A stretch of 64,000 nt of DNA from Haloferax sp. Q22 (GCF_001482285.1 NZ_LOEP01000030.1:14114-78113); one strand, 5' to 3'. Positions 33,832-42,834 are shown, numbered from the stretch's first letter. Program-made: numbers and translations. Notes: generated from the letters alone by a model not told the origin.

Positions 33832-34070
33832 AATGATTGTCCATGTTGAATCAATGTAGTCCCGAACCTAACTACAAAGACGTACCGTCCGAGACGAGTC
33901 CGCACGGGGTCGGAAAGAAAACACTCTTTGATGAGTGTGAGCCGACATGTGGTCCAGTCTTCCGCTCGTCTTTGTAATTAGCGGAATTAGTCCGATCTGG
34001 CTTTCTTGAAGCCCCTTTCACGTTTGTGCCCTGTTGAGGAACACGTTTTGACCGTATGCGTTGAACCTGA

Positions 34071-35192
34071 TAGTGACTAGGACGAATCTTTACTGGTCAA
34101 GTACGGCCAGATATTCGGTTCGTCGATCTTGGTGATCCCTCTCGGGATGTAGTCTTTCAGCGTCGAGAGATCCGGAACGAGTCGGTGCTTGAACCACTCC
34201 TGGAGCTGATCCCAGCAGCCTTCGACGGCGTTCAATTCGGGGAGTTTCGACGGAAAGTACCACACTTCAAGATCGTCGCCGCACACGCACGAGACCGAAC
34301 TGTCTCCGACAGTTTCGGTCTCGCGCTCTCCGCTGACGTATTCCCAGAGATCTCTCGCGTAGAAGTAGCCTGCCCGGTCCAGAAATACCACTAATTCCTC
34401 ACCGAACTCGTCGGTGAGTGCTTCTAACAGCCGTATTCCGTGCTTTCGTGTGAGGTTCTCTTCTGTCCAGCAGTAGAAGCTGTCACCGTCGTCGGTGACA
34501 GCGCCCAGCACTGTCACCGACTTCCAGGAACTCGTCGTCTCTATCGTGGGATCCGAGCCGATTGGGTACCAACCGCGCCGCTGGACGGTTCCAACGTGCT
34601 TGGTGAACTGATCGACGACAACGACGGTTTTCTCGCTCAGTTCGGGTCGTTTTTTTCGACTGTTTCTTGGAACTCGGCTTTCTCCTCGGGGTCAGCCTCG
34701 TGGTGGCGAGGCCGCGCTGTCCGCAAGAACAGCCCGGCCTCTTTCAACAGGTCGTACGCGTAGGTCTCGTGGTACTCGACGCCGTACTCCTCTTTGGCGT
34801 GGTGAAGCAGAAGCTTCGCCGACCACGCTTGCTGATCGTAGCCGAGTTCAGTCGGCGGCTGTTGCAACTGTTCAAACAGCTGGTGGCGGTCTTCGCCGTC
34901 GATCTTTGCTGGGCCTCCTGGGCGAGCAGCGTCGTAGGGAGCTTGCTCAATCGGTTGTTCCTCGAACCGATTGAGCCAGTTTTGAATCGTTCGCTCAACA
35001 ACATCGTGGCGGTCAGCCAGTGTGTCTAATTGATCACCTTGCTTGCGGCCGATCGCCGCGAGAACACGTTCTCGCGGCTTCCCTTCGTCGATTTGGTCTT
35101 TGAGCTCGTGGAGTTCTTCGAGCGTGATATCGTCCAGCCGTCCCATTACTGACTCTCTCGTCTCGACAAGCAAATAACTTCCCTAGTCACTA
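34071..35192 (-). mobile_element. IS630-family insertion sequence
   Basis: Inverted ends TAGTGACTAGG (34071-34081) and CCTAGTCACTA (35182-35192) include the TA dinucleotide that this family duplicates on insertion. Inside are the two transposase frames. About 1.12 kb, as usual for IS630. It appears complete. The flanks at 33832-34070 and 35193-35476 hold no gene. Confidence 0.85.
34077..35146 (-). CDS. IS630 transposase, two frames joined by a -1 slip
   Basis: The first frame (from ATG 35146 to stop near 34637) carries the N-terminal HTH part: MGRLDDITLEELHELKDQID and DRHDVVERTIQNWLNRF. The second frame starts around RPELSEKTVVVVDQFT and has the DDE domain: VVVVDQ, VVFLDRAGYFYA, LPELNAVEGCWDQLQEWF. 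At the overlap a canonical slippery heptamer A-AAA-AAC lies at 34649-34655 in the correct zero-frame phase. A -1 shift gives one product of about 355 residues. This suggests programmed frameshifting rather than decay. The ATG at 35173 is an alternative start. Confidence 0.82.
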
Positions 35193-35476
35193 TGAGGGGG
35201 GTAAATATCTCTCCCTGATACCAACGCCAAGAGAGTTCAATAAAACTGATATTCCAGTCAACGTTGCGTGGTCATTGTCGGAGACCATCGGGTTGACGCT
35301 CCACAAGTTTAATACGAGGACAATTGTCGGTGAGACATTCTTCACCCGATAAGTTGTTGAGTTGCTACCACAACGGACTAGTCCCATTTTCAAGCCGACC
35401 CTTTCATCGATTCCATATAAATGATGTTCCAAGTGGTGCAGTCAGAGCTACCCGAAACGATACTAAATAATGTGGT

Positions 35477-36862
35477 ATGTCAACAGAGGCAGTACAGGAG
35501 GGTGTCCCAGATAGAATACAGTCCGTAATCGATGACGTTGGAAAAGTCTCTGAGACCGGGGAGATTCCCGCACGGATACACAATGACAGGGAGATATTCG
35601 AGTTGGAACGTGACCGGGTGTTCGGGGGGGGTTGGGTGTTCATCGGCCATGAATCGGAAATTCCAGAGCCAGGCGACTACGCCAAGCGCTACATTGCCGA
35701 CAACCCCGTCATCTTCGTTCGGGACGAGAACCACGAGATACGCGTGTTGTTCGATGCCTGCCGGCATCGTGGCACTACCGTGGTGCGGGCGGAACAGGGG
35801 AATACGACCCATTTCCGGTGTCCTTACCACAACTGGACGTACAAGAATACTGGCAAACTCGTTGGTGTTCCACACAAAGAGCAATGCTACAAGGAGCTAG
35901 ACACGTGTGAATATGCTCTCCAGTCACCACCACAGGTCGACACCTATGCAGGGCTCGTTTTCGCGTGCCTCTCAGAAGACACGCCACCGCTCGCCGAATA
36001 CCTCGGTGATTTCAAATGGTATCTTGATATTGCCGTGGATTTCGCTGAGGGTGGCTTAGAGGTCGTTGGCGAGCCGATTCGCTGGGAGGCCGATACAAGC
36101 TGGAAGATTGCCGCGGACAATTTCACTGGTGATGCCTATCATGTACCTGCGGCACACAAGTCGACGATGGACCTCAACATCTTCCCCTCAGATCTAACGG
36201 CGCTTGCGGGCAACCGGACCTCTCTTGACGTGATCGATTGTAGCGGCCATTCATGTTCGTTCTCGTACTTCGAAGAGAGCCCAGGGGGGTACCCGGAGGA
36301 GATATTCACGGACGAACATCTCTCGCAGTTACAGTACAAGATCGCAAAGAACCACGTGTCCATCGTCGGCACCGTGTTCCCGAATCTCTCGTTTAACAAT
36401 ACACTGAAAAACGCTGATCCGGACAACCGGGAACTGAAAAAGTTCCTTACAATTCGGAAGTGGCAGCCGGTTGCCTCAGATAGAACTCAGATCTGGAACT
36501 GGATTCTCGTCCCGAAAAACGCCTCCGAGGAGTTCAAAAAGCAGGCCTACGATACTGGAATTACAACCTTCAGCGTCTCAGGCAATTTCGAAGTAGATGA
36601 TTTTGCTGTCTGGGACGGTATTACTGAAGCCGCAGGGAGTTCGTTCGCACGGCGAACCAATCGGCAATCGAACTACCAGATGAACATGGGAGAGATGGGC
36701 GAAGCTGAGGACATCTCCGATGAATGGGACGGGCCAGGTACCGTTATCAACTCCGCTTTCGAGGACGGTACGATGCGGACGTTCTATCAGAGTTGGTATC
36801 AAATGATGACCGGTCAGCGTATCGATGGGTCGGATACCGACTCGGAACAACGAGGTGCGTAA
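35477..36862 (+). CDS. Rieske ring-hydroxylating dioxygenase, alpha subunit
   Basis: This 461-residue protein is the catalytic subunit of an aromatic-ring dioxygenase. The Rieske 2Fe-2S ligands are Cys 95, His 97 (CRHRG), Cys 115 and His 118 (CPYHNW). The mononuclear iron site is NFTGDAYHVPAAH, with His 222 and His 227 as ligands and Asp 219 as the bridging residue. The preferred aromatic substrate cannot be read from the sequence. No ferredoxin or reductase is adjacent, so electrons must come from elsewhere. The beta subunit follows two bases downstream. Confidence 0.92.
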   Translation: MSTEAVQEGVPDRIQSVIDDVGKVSETGEIPARIHNDREIFELERDRVFGGGWVFIGHESEIPEPGDYAKRYIADNPVIFVRDENHEIRVLFDACRHRGTTVVRAEQGNTTHFRCPYHNWTYKNTGKLVGVPHKEQCYKELDTCEYALQSPPQVDTYAGLVFACLSEDTPPLAEYLGDFKWYLDIAVDFAEGGLEVVGEPIRWEADTSWKIAADNFTGDAYHVPAAHKSTMDLNIFPSDLTALAGNRTSLDVIDCSGHSCSFSYFEESPGGYPEEIFTDEHLSQLQYKIAKNHVSIVGTVFPNLSFNNTLKNADPDNRELKKFLTIRKWQPVASDRTQIWNWILVPKNASEEFKKQAYDTGITTFSVSGNFEVDDFAVWDGITEAAGSSFARRTNRQSNYQMNMGEMGEAEDISDEWDGPGTVINSAFEDGTMRTFYQSWYQMMTGQRIDGSDTDSEQRGA

Positions 36863-36863
36863 A

Positions 36864-37376
36864 ATGATGACTCATAAACTACGGCTTGATTGCGAGGAAT
36901 TCCTCTACCATGAGGCAGAATTGCTTGACGACAAGCGCCTCCACGACTGGTTTGATCTGCTTACTAACGACATCGAGTATCGCGTTCCTCGGAGGGTGAC
37001 ACGCGAGCGAGGTTCTGAGCGCTCGGAGTTCAGCGGGAAGGGCTTTCTCTACCGCGACGATCATGGGACCCTTTCGACGCGTGTTGAGCGTTTCGACAAC
37101 GACTTCGCGTGGGCTGAAAATCCCCCATCACGGACGCGTCGGTTTGTCTCAAACGTTCGAGCGAGCGAACTCCCAAACGACAACGTGGACGATGTCACCG
37201 TGAAGAGTAATCTACTACTCTACCGGAGCCAGGGAGATACTGCCAACCACGACCTTATCGTCGGGGAACGAAAGGATCGGCTCCGTCGCGTTGATGATGA
37301 ATTCAAATTAGCTGATCGGACTGTGTATCTCGACCAGACGGTCCTCGCGACCCGGAATTTGTCGTTTTTCCTCTGA
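36864..37376 (+). CDS. ring-hydroxylating dioxygenase, beta subunit
   Basis: This encodes 170 residues from ATG 36864. It has the cystatin/NTF2-like fold of small dioxygenase subunits: ECEEFLYHEAELLDDKRLHD-type start (read here as DCEEFLYHEAELLDDKRLHD), DWFDLLTNDIEYRVPRRV, and a C-terminal KLADRTVYLDQTVLATRNLS. Beta subunits build the alpha3beta3 hexamer and are structural. The ATG lies two bases after the alpha stop, so the genes are co-transcribed. Confidence 0.88.
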   Translation: MMTHKLRLDCEEFLYHEAELLDDKRLHDWFDLLTNDIEYRVPRRVTRERGSERSEFSGKGFLYRDDHGTLSTRVERFDNDFAWAENPPSRTRRFVSNVRASELPNDNVDDVTVKSNLLLYRSQGDTANHDLIVGERKDRLRRVDDEFKLADRTVYLDQTVLATRNLSFFL

Positions 37377-37391
37377 GAACGGAGTTCCATC

Positions 37392-37823
37392 ATGAACCTT
37401 ATTCCACTCACCCAACTGGATGTGAAAGGAGACTCAATAGGTCTCAATCGGATTGAAACGCCGAAGGGGGAGCGTCTCGAAATCGAAACGCCGACGTCGT
37501 CGATTCGATTGGACGCAGTTGCACTAGAGGCACTCGCTTGGCAGAACCACGACACGCTTGCCAATCTATCAGGAGCGGATGCCACTCATCGGTCACCTAT
37601 CAGAGAAGATGATTCAGCTGAACGAACCCAGCTGACAACCGTTTCGAATGAGTTTGGCTTTGTTACCGTCTACGAGATGAATACTGAATCTGGTGCCCGT
37701 ATAGTCCTCAACGCTGAAAAACAGGGCGAGGTGATTCGGCTCTTCCCTACCGAACTCGAAACTCTCGCCCAGCAGGACCATAATCTCATCACACGGTGGC
37801 TTAGAAGCGATTTAAATGATTGA
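37392..37823 (+). CDS. hypothetical protein of dioxygenase operon
   Basis: This encodes 143 residues, 15 bases after the beta subunit. Predicted mostly beta, with two similar halves ending in helix segments (VALEALAWQNHDTL and ELETLAQQDHNLI), suggesting an internal duplication. No cofactor motif or cysteine cluster is visible. Position suggests an accessory to the dioxygenase. No family was recognised. Confidence 0.65.
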   Translation: MNLIPLTQLDVKGDSIGLNRIETPKGERLEIETPTSSIRLDAVALEALAWQNHDTLANLSGADATHRSPIREDDSAERTQLTTVSNEFGFVTVYEMNTESGARIVLNAEKQGEVIRLFPTELETLAQQDHNLITRWLRSDLND

Positions 37824-38430
37824 CATCCTCCCACGCTTGAAGACGTCCCTCGAACGCAGAGCGTTCTGGTGTGCGAACGAGACGCAGAGCGTCTCGTCAA
37901 CGCGGGAATCCCGACCGCAGTTGGGATATTAGGGTTCGCGGTTAGCAACTTGTTCTCGTAGGGCGAAACGGCCCTCACTACGGTCGAACAGATGAACCGC
38001 TGGCTGTGCCAACCAGCCGTTATCTCTATCGCCGCCATCCGTGGCGAGACTCGGGAGTACCTTTTGCCGAATGTTCTCCGCACCGTTCACGTCTGCGTTC
38101 GCAACTGTGTCGTATTTCTCACACACATACAGGCCACGTTCAACGCGCTGATTATCGTCGGTGTGGCCGCACGCCGAACACGATTTCGACGTATCGCGTT
38201 CTGACACCAACTCCACGTCGATCCCTCCGGCTTCCGCCTTGTAGTCCAGTAGCGTCGTGAAGCGGTCAAACGCCCACCCATGCAAATCAAGGTTGCCGTG
38301 GTCGCCCCAATTCCGGGGTGTACCGTTCTCGTCGTCTTCTCGGATGCCGCCGAGGTCGCCAACGACAAGGGTTCCAACACCTCGTTCAACACACTCCTCC
38401 ACAATCGCAGATGTAGTGGGCCAGTTGATT
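37819..38430 (-). mobile_element. truncated IS200/IS605-type element: TnpB C-terminal part and right end
   Basis: The minus-strand frame 37929-38402 encodes the C-terminal half of TnpB: VVGDLGGIRED (a RuvC acidic region), CSACGHTDDNQRVERGLYVC and NADVNGAENIR. The zinc finger has lost its last Cys (YVCEKYD instead of the usual CEKC). The N-terminus is missing; the frame runs into a stop near 38430. Beyond the stop, 37819-37928 contains repeated stem-forming sequence (GACGCAGAGCGTCTCG) ending at the right-end CATCCTCCCACGCTTGAAG. This region in intact elements also makes the guide RNA. No TnpA is present. Confidence 0.8.
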
Positions 38431-38473
38431 GGCTACATCCTCGGCTGATACCTGCCTCGTCTGGCTCAAGTGA

Positions 38474-39116
38474 GGCTCACAATGTACACATCATGAGCAC
38501 CGAGAAGAAGCGCGTGCAGTTTCGGGCCCCCCAATCGGCTCATTGACCGGACGGATGCACTAGCCGCAGTCCTTGGGGAAGACCGAACAGACGTCCTCGT
38601 AACCGCGCTTCGGGAGTACCTCCAAGACGCTGCTCACGACGACACACTCGTCCAGGAAATTGCCGACGCCTATTACGACGACGAGATCACTTTCCAGCAA
38701 CTGAAAGCACTCGTCGGCGCCGAAGAGGCGGCAAACCTTCGCGTGTTGAAACAACAGTTAGACGAGGACTTCATCGACGAGGTCGCTGACGCATAGATGC
38801 CGCAGCTAATCGCAGACGCCTCCGCCCTCGTCAGTCTCGGGATCGTTACTGGCGACGAGCCCGATCCACTCGCACTTTGTCTCTCGCAGTACGAGGTCGT
38901 CGTCCCAACAGCGGTCATCGATGAACTCCGTGAGATTGCCTCCTACGATGACGTCCACGGGCACGCTGCGTCCGCCGTCCTCGATCAAACGGGGTCATTC
39001 ACAACACAGTCGGTCGAGCTTGATGCTGAGTTTCCGCTCGATGACGGTGAGAACGCGGCGGTCACCCTCGCAAACGAACTCGATGCTGCGCTCTTCCTCT
39101 GTGACGAGTTCAACCA
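38474..39116 (+). repeat. long direct repeat, copy 2
   Basis: Nearly identical to 21176-21817: leader, antitoxin and the first 107 codons of the PIN toxin. The left border follows the TnpB remnant and the right border is the in-frame junction with SRAP sequence. Confidence 0.85.
38493..38796 (+). pseudogene. duplicated RHH antitoxin, frameshifted
   Basis: Compared with the intact copy at 21195, a run of six C at 38526-38531 replaces CCCCT. This adds one base and turns RAPNRLID into RAPQSAH-stop. The remainder (from NRLIDRTDALAAVLG to DEVADA) is preserved in the shifted frame and ends in the same TAG-ATG junction. If the base is real, the adjacent toxin half has no antitoxin of its own. The homopolymer is also a likely place for a sequencing error. 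Confidence 0.75.
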
Positions 39117-39468
39117 GCCCTATCGAATTCACCGCGAGAACGATCCGGCGTTCGCGATGGCCGGCCTCTGGGACGTCTGGGAGGGCGACGACGAGACGAT
39201 CTCGTGCGTCACGATTCTCACGACGGAGCCGAACGACCTGATGAACTCCATCCACGACCGGATGCCGGTTATCCTTCCGCAGGACGCGGAGTCCGACTGG
39301 CTCACCGCAGACTCGGACACCCGCAAGGAACTGTGCCAGCCGTACCCGAATGACGATCTGGGTGCCTACGAGATCTCGACGCGGGTCAACAACCCCGGTA
39401 ACGACGAGCCCCAGGTCATCGAGCCACTGGACCACGAGCAATCGGGCCTCGGCGAGTTCAGTTCCTGA
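38797..39468 (+). CDS. PIN toxin N-terminal part fused in frame to C-terminal SRAP (YedK/HMCES-like) domain
   Basis: This encodes 223 residues. Residues 1-107 are almost identical to the intact PIN toxin at 21498 and keep Asp 7, Glu 43 and Asp 103. From residue 108 the sequence changes to PYRIHRENDPAFAMAGLWDV, CVTILTTEPNDLM and IHDRMPVIL, the C-terminal half of SRAP peptidase-like proteins, which shield abasic sites in single-stranded DNA. The SRAP catalytic N-terminal Cys is absent; the C-terminal His (IHDRMP) is present. The join is at 39116/39117 and keeps frame. Probably a recombination product without SRAP activity. Confidence 0.82.
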   Translation: MPQLIADASALVSLGIVTGDEPDPLALCLSQYEVVVPTAVIDELREIASYDDVHGHAASAVLDQTGSFTTQSVELDAEFPLDDGENAAVTLANELDAALFLCDEFNQPYRIHRENDPAFAMAGLWDVWEGDDETISCVTILTTEPNDLMNSIHDRMPVILPQDAESDWLTADSDTRKELCQPYPNDDLGAYEISTRVNNPGNDEPQVIEPLDHEQSGLGEFSS

Positions 39469-39486
39469 TAGCTGACGGGGTCACGG

Positions 39487-39621
39487 TCACTGCATCGGCG
39501 ACGCCGCCGCTGAATCGACGAGCGAGTACTCTCGATCTCGGATGGTACCTTCTGCCATGAGGCGGTCTTCGAGATGCTCACGCTCGGTCTTATCCAAGTG
39601 TGCCTTCCGCTGAGAGAGCAT
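39487..39621 (-). CDS. possible 44-residue protein
   Basis: The frame from ATG 39621 reads MLSQRKAHLDKTEREHLEDR, then LMAEGTIRDREYSLV. It is charged and helical with haloarchaeal coding bias, between the SRAP fragment and the HEPN-like gene. No family or promoter was recognised; it could be a gene fragment. Confidence 0.3.
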   Translation of the reverse strand: MLSQRKAHLDKTEREHLEDRLMAEGTIRDREYSLVDSAAASPMQ

Positions 39622-39656
39622 ACGTACTATGCGACGATGACCCGTCTGTTATCAGG

Positions 39657-41057
39657 CTAGCACCCATCTTGATCATCTGATTCCGTTTCAGATGGCCATG
39701 TTGGGTCCTCTGGGCGGGGAATCTCCTCTACCAAATCCTTCTCGAACTTCGAAGCTCTCCAGGCTATCACGTTCTCCTTCCGCTGGACGTACTTTTCGTC
39801 AGTATCCAGCCACCGGGCAATCTCCTCGTACCTGTGACCAGCACAGAGCAGCACCATCAACGCGAAATCGAAGCGATCGAGATTGCTCTCGTTCGCATCA
39901 GCATCAATCCGGTCGAGGAACGCCTGTGAGGCATCACCGACGAACTCCATCAGTATCTCATACAGCTCTTCGTCATCAAATCCATCAAACGTGAATCCCT
40001 CCGTGATGTTGTTCCCAGGGTCACTCTCTTCGGTATCCCAGCGAATCTCTTCGATGGTTGCTCTTTCACAGTCGTGAAGTCTCGATAGGCGCTCTGGATA
40101 CTCCTGTTCCCAAGTCGTGATTGTGTCGGCGACAGCCTCAGATTGAGCGTGTTCGATATAGGGATCACACCCTCGCTTCGCGATGACTGACTCGATGTTC
40201 TTTCCCGAGATCGTCAGTAGTACGGACGCACATCGATCAGTCTGTTCGAGGATCTGTGCGACTTCACGACGCGATTCGAGTTCGTCAAGGCCTGCACGCT
40301 TCTGCGCGTCGTGGACGAGGTTGTTTCTGCGTTCTTTGACCTCGACAAGCGATCCATGGTCACCTCCGGTCAGTATTTGGATATCACAGAGTTTCTCTAA
40401 TCGCTTCGCGTGCCCCATACTCCGAACGTGCTCTGTGATGCTGTCGAGACGAGCTTCCTCGCGAAAGAGTTCGTTGAGGACTGTTTCTGTTGTCAGCTCT
40501 TCGATGAGTGCCGAGGCGAGGAGGAGATACGAAAAGAATGACCGCTCAATGTCGCTGTCGATCTCGTCGGTGGACCGGAGTTTTTCAGCGATTTCAGCAC
40601 GCTGTTCGAGATAATACTCGAGGACGTTGTCTGAATGCCCGACGAGAGAGTTTTGGCGTTCTACGTAGGCAACTTGGAGGAGTAATTCCTTCTCGAAAGG
40701 GGTGCTCTCACTCAGCTTCTGGCACTTCTGGAGCGAACTTGTGGGGAGATGGCGAGTCAAATAATCGATGTCGTCGTAGACGAGCGGCGTATTCGTCGGA
40801 CAATTGTCTACGATTGACTGAAAGTCGTCGTTGTCAGCGAGTTCGCTGAGTGCAGCACGTATCTCGTCGACGCTAAGTTCCCGAACATCTTCTGACGCGT
40901 CTGAGTCTTCACCGACCGGAACAACGCGGTACGACGCATCTCCAACGATGACGACCGGGCCTTCCAGATCGAGAACCTGATATTCCCCGATAGGGCTCAG
41001 AGAGACTGTCTCTGCGTCTATTTCGAACGATACGTCGAGATCAGTGTCGTCGCCCAC
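39657..41057 (-). CDS. HEPN-like protein with C-terminal helix-turn-helix
   Basis: This encodes 466 residues. The middle (about 170-290) is all-helical and carries ERSFFSYLLLASALIEELTT and VKERRNNLVHD. Arg 244 and His 249 fit the R-x4-H signature of HEPN RNases. The C-terminus (about 395-440) looks like a helix-turn-helix: MVLLCAGHRYEEIARWLDTD followed by EKYVQRKENVI. The N-terminal 60 residues are beta-rich. HEPN domains act in TA and phage-defence systems, so an abortive-infection role is possible but inferred. The family was not recognised. It follows an Orc1/Cdc6 fragment on the same strand. Confidence 0.6.
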   Translation of the reverse strand: MGDDTDLDVSFEIDAETVSLSPIGEYQVLDLEGPVVIVGDASYRVVPVGEDSDASEDVRELSVDEIRAALSELADNDDFQSIVDNCPTNTPLVYDDIDYLTRHLPTSSLQKCQKLSESTPFEKELLLQVAYVERQNSLVGHSDNVLEYYLEQRAEIAEKLRSTDEIDSDIERSFFSYLLLASALIEELTTETVLNELFREEARLDSITEHVRSMGHAKRLEKLCDIQILTGGDHGSLVEVKERRNNLVHDAQKRAGLDELESRREVAQILEQTDRCASVLLTISGKNIESVIAKRGCDPYIEHAQSEAVADTITTWEQEYPERLSRLHDCERATIEEIRWDTEESDPGNNITEGFTFDGFDDEELYEILMEFVGDASQAFLDRIDADANESNLDRFDFALMVLLCAGHRYEEIARWLDTDEKYVQRKENVIAWRASKFEKDLVEEIPRPEDPTWPSETESDDQDGC

Positions 41058-41079
41058 GCGTCAAAAACTGCAAAGGGCT

Positions 41080-41202
41080 CTATTCGACTTGGGCTTCGTA
41101 CTCGTCCCAAAGCGTGTCGATGTCCGTGCCGGTCTCCTCAGAGATATGGCGCAGCAACTGCGCCCTGTTCTCGAACCGACGGAGCTGGCCCTTTGCGCTC
41201 AT
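41080..41202 (-). CDS. possible 40-residue leaderless protein
   Basis: ATG 41202 opens MSAKGQLRRFENRAQLLRHI and ends in an acidic tail. A TTTATTA box at 41227-41233 (minus strand) is about 25-30 bases upstream, which fits a leaderless gene. The same frame runs on from the Orc fragment, so it could be just the chimeric tail of that pseudogene. Confidence 0.4.
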   Translation of the reverse strand: MSAKGQLRRFENRAQLLRHISEETGTDIDTLWDEYEAQVE

Positions 41203-41664
41203 AGTAGTACATAATCGCTCCTGCAGTAATAAATCACGGGGGTGCATGCTCTCGGTCAACAAAACACGACCTACCAGTGCTATAATCACCTCATAGACGA
41301 CGCGCTGGTGTGGCGTGAGCGAGTCGAGGCTCTTCTGCTTGATCTGGGCCCGGGCATCCTCGGCGGCGTCGAGGAGAATGTCGTCGGTGATGCGCTCGTG
41401 GTTCTCGCTATCTGCCTTGCCGGCGGCCGTTCGGAGGATGCCTATTGCGAGGCGGGCGTCGCCGGCGGCCGCGTCGGCGATCCGGTAGAGCTGGTCGTCG
41501 GTGATGACGTCCTCGTCGAGCCCCCACTTCGCCCGCGCACTCAGGATGTCGTACAGCTGCTTGTCGTGGTACTTGTCCATCCGGACGTGTTCACTCGAAC
41601 GGAGCCGACTCACAAGCCGGTCGTCGACGCGCTGCAGACGATTATCAGCGACTTCGGTGTCCAC
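41203..41664 (-). pseudogene. Orc1/Cdc6 fragment
   Basis: The frame begins inside the AAA+ lid region: VDDRLVSRLRSSEHVRMDKY, LYDILSARAKWGLDEDVITD and GDARLAIGILRTAAGKAD. It continues to SLTPHQRVVYEVI, the start of the winged helix. Walker A, Walker B and sensor 1 are missing upstream, and the winged helix is replaced by unrelated sequence. It therefore cannot act as an initiator. It lies beside a GC-rich repeat tract and an OB-fold gene, so an old replication locus is possible. Confidence 0.8.
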
Positions 41665-41749
41665 CGAAGTATTCTCGAGTATCTTCCCGACTCCAGTGAG
41701 GAGTTTCGAACAGTCTGAATTCGGCTTTCGGGCTGGTCTCTCCGTTCAC

Positions 41750-42834
41750 ACTTTTTTAAGGTTGTTCACAGGTGGACCCCACGTTTCCGACGTTCTTGAC
41801 GACCGGCTAGTAGAATCAAATCACCGTCTGAACGTGTTTGGGAGGTGAGTTGTGTCGGTACGTTTGGGGGGCGACTGCTCGGGTTGCGCACGCTCCGGCG
41901 GGCAGTCCGTTCCTGCCGGGCCCGGGCGTTTCGCGCTGCCGTTGCGTCTGCGACGGACGGGGCACGGTCGCGGGGCCGGGTCGGGCCGCGTGCAGCCACC
42001 CGATACCGGTCAGCCCCGAGGGCGGGCCTGCGAGCGCTCGGCCCGCGTCCGGGCCGTGACCGAGACCGGGCCGGCTGCATCTTCACCAGCCGTTGCGTCG
42101 GCGCTCCCTCGATGCGGTCGCGCCGTCGGCCGGCTGGTTCAGACGTGGCCGCTTGCGCGGTCCGGGCGGGCTGCTCGCCGTTCGGGCGATTGCCCTCACC
42201 CCTCGTTCACCCGGGCTGCCGCGGCTACTGGGGGCTCGCCGTGCTCACCCCCATATGCCACGGTCCGGGGCTCACTCAGGGCTGGCTGTGCGGCCTGCCG
42301 GGCGTGCGCTCAAACTCGACCGCGACGAGCTGTGGGTCTGCGGGCGTCCAGCCCGCACCGGGCTGCCGCACGAGGCGTTTCCGTTGCGTCTGCGACGGAC
42401 GGGACAGGCTCGTGCGGGTCCGGGCGCGGTGCTGTTCCGGCGGGTCCTCGCTCTCTGCGGCCTCGCTGTGGCCGTATGCGACGCCGTTCACCACCGTATA
42501 CCCCCCGGCCGTGCCGCCTCGGTGCCGCGGCCGCTGCCGTTGCGTCTGTGACGGACGGACTCGGCGCGGCGCCGACCCGCGGTGACCGGCTGGGTATATG
42601 GTGGTGACCGCGCGCTCACCTCGAGGTTCACCCCCGCACTCGTCTGTGGGGGGTGCCGTCGGTGCCGCGCCGCGCCGGACAGGGTCCGGCGTGAAGGCGC
42701 GGCGCGGGCACCTCGGTGACGGCGTCATCGGTCGACGTCGGAGCCGTGGCTCGGGTAGGTTAGTTCGTGAGAATCCCGCGAGTGGAGTCGCGGGCGTTGG
42801 CGCGTCAGCGCCTTCGAAACTTGGTGAAGTTCCA
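41750..42834. other. GC-rich non-coding tract with repeats
   Basis: About 1.1 kb of very GC-rich sequence in which several frames stay open by composition alone. A 22-base repeat, CCGTTGCGTC followed by TGC or TGT and GACGGACGG, occurs at 41939-41960, 42381-42402 and 42537-42558, with a partial copy (CCGTTGCGTC) at 42090-42099. Each copy is itself an imperfect inverted repeat. It lies just upstream of the OB-fold gene. A replication, structured-RNA or regulatory role is possible. Confidence 0.55.

Noticed and set aside
35190-35432. Minus-strand frame of 80 codons between the IS630 copy and the dioxygenase genes
   Set aside because: It starts within the dioxygenase promoter region, ends at the IS border and has no recognisable domain or haloarchaeal acidic bias.
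41845-42607. Several long overlapping frames of 150-250 codons in the GC-rich tract
   Set aside because: They stay open in multiple frames and on both strands because of composition, are full of Arg, Pro, Gly and Ala without acidic residues, and have no start context.
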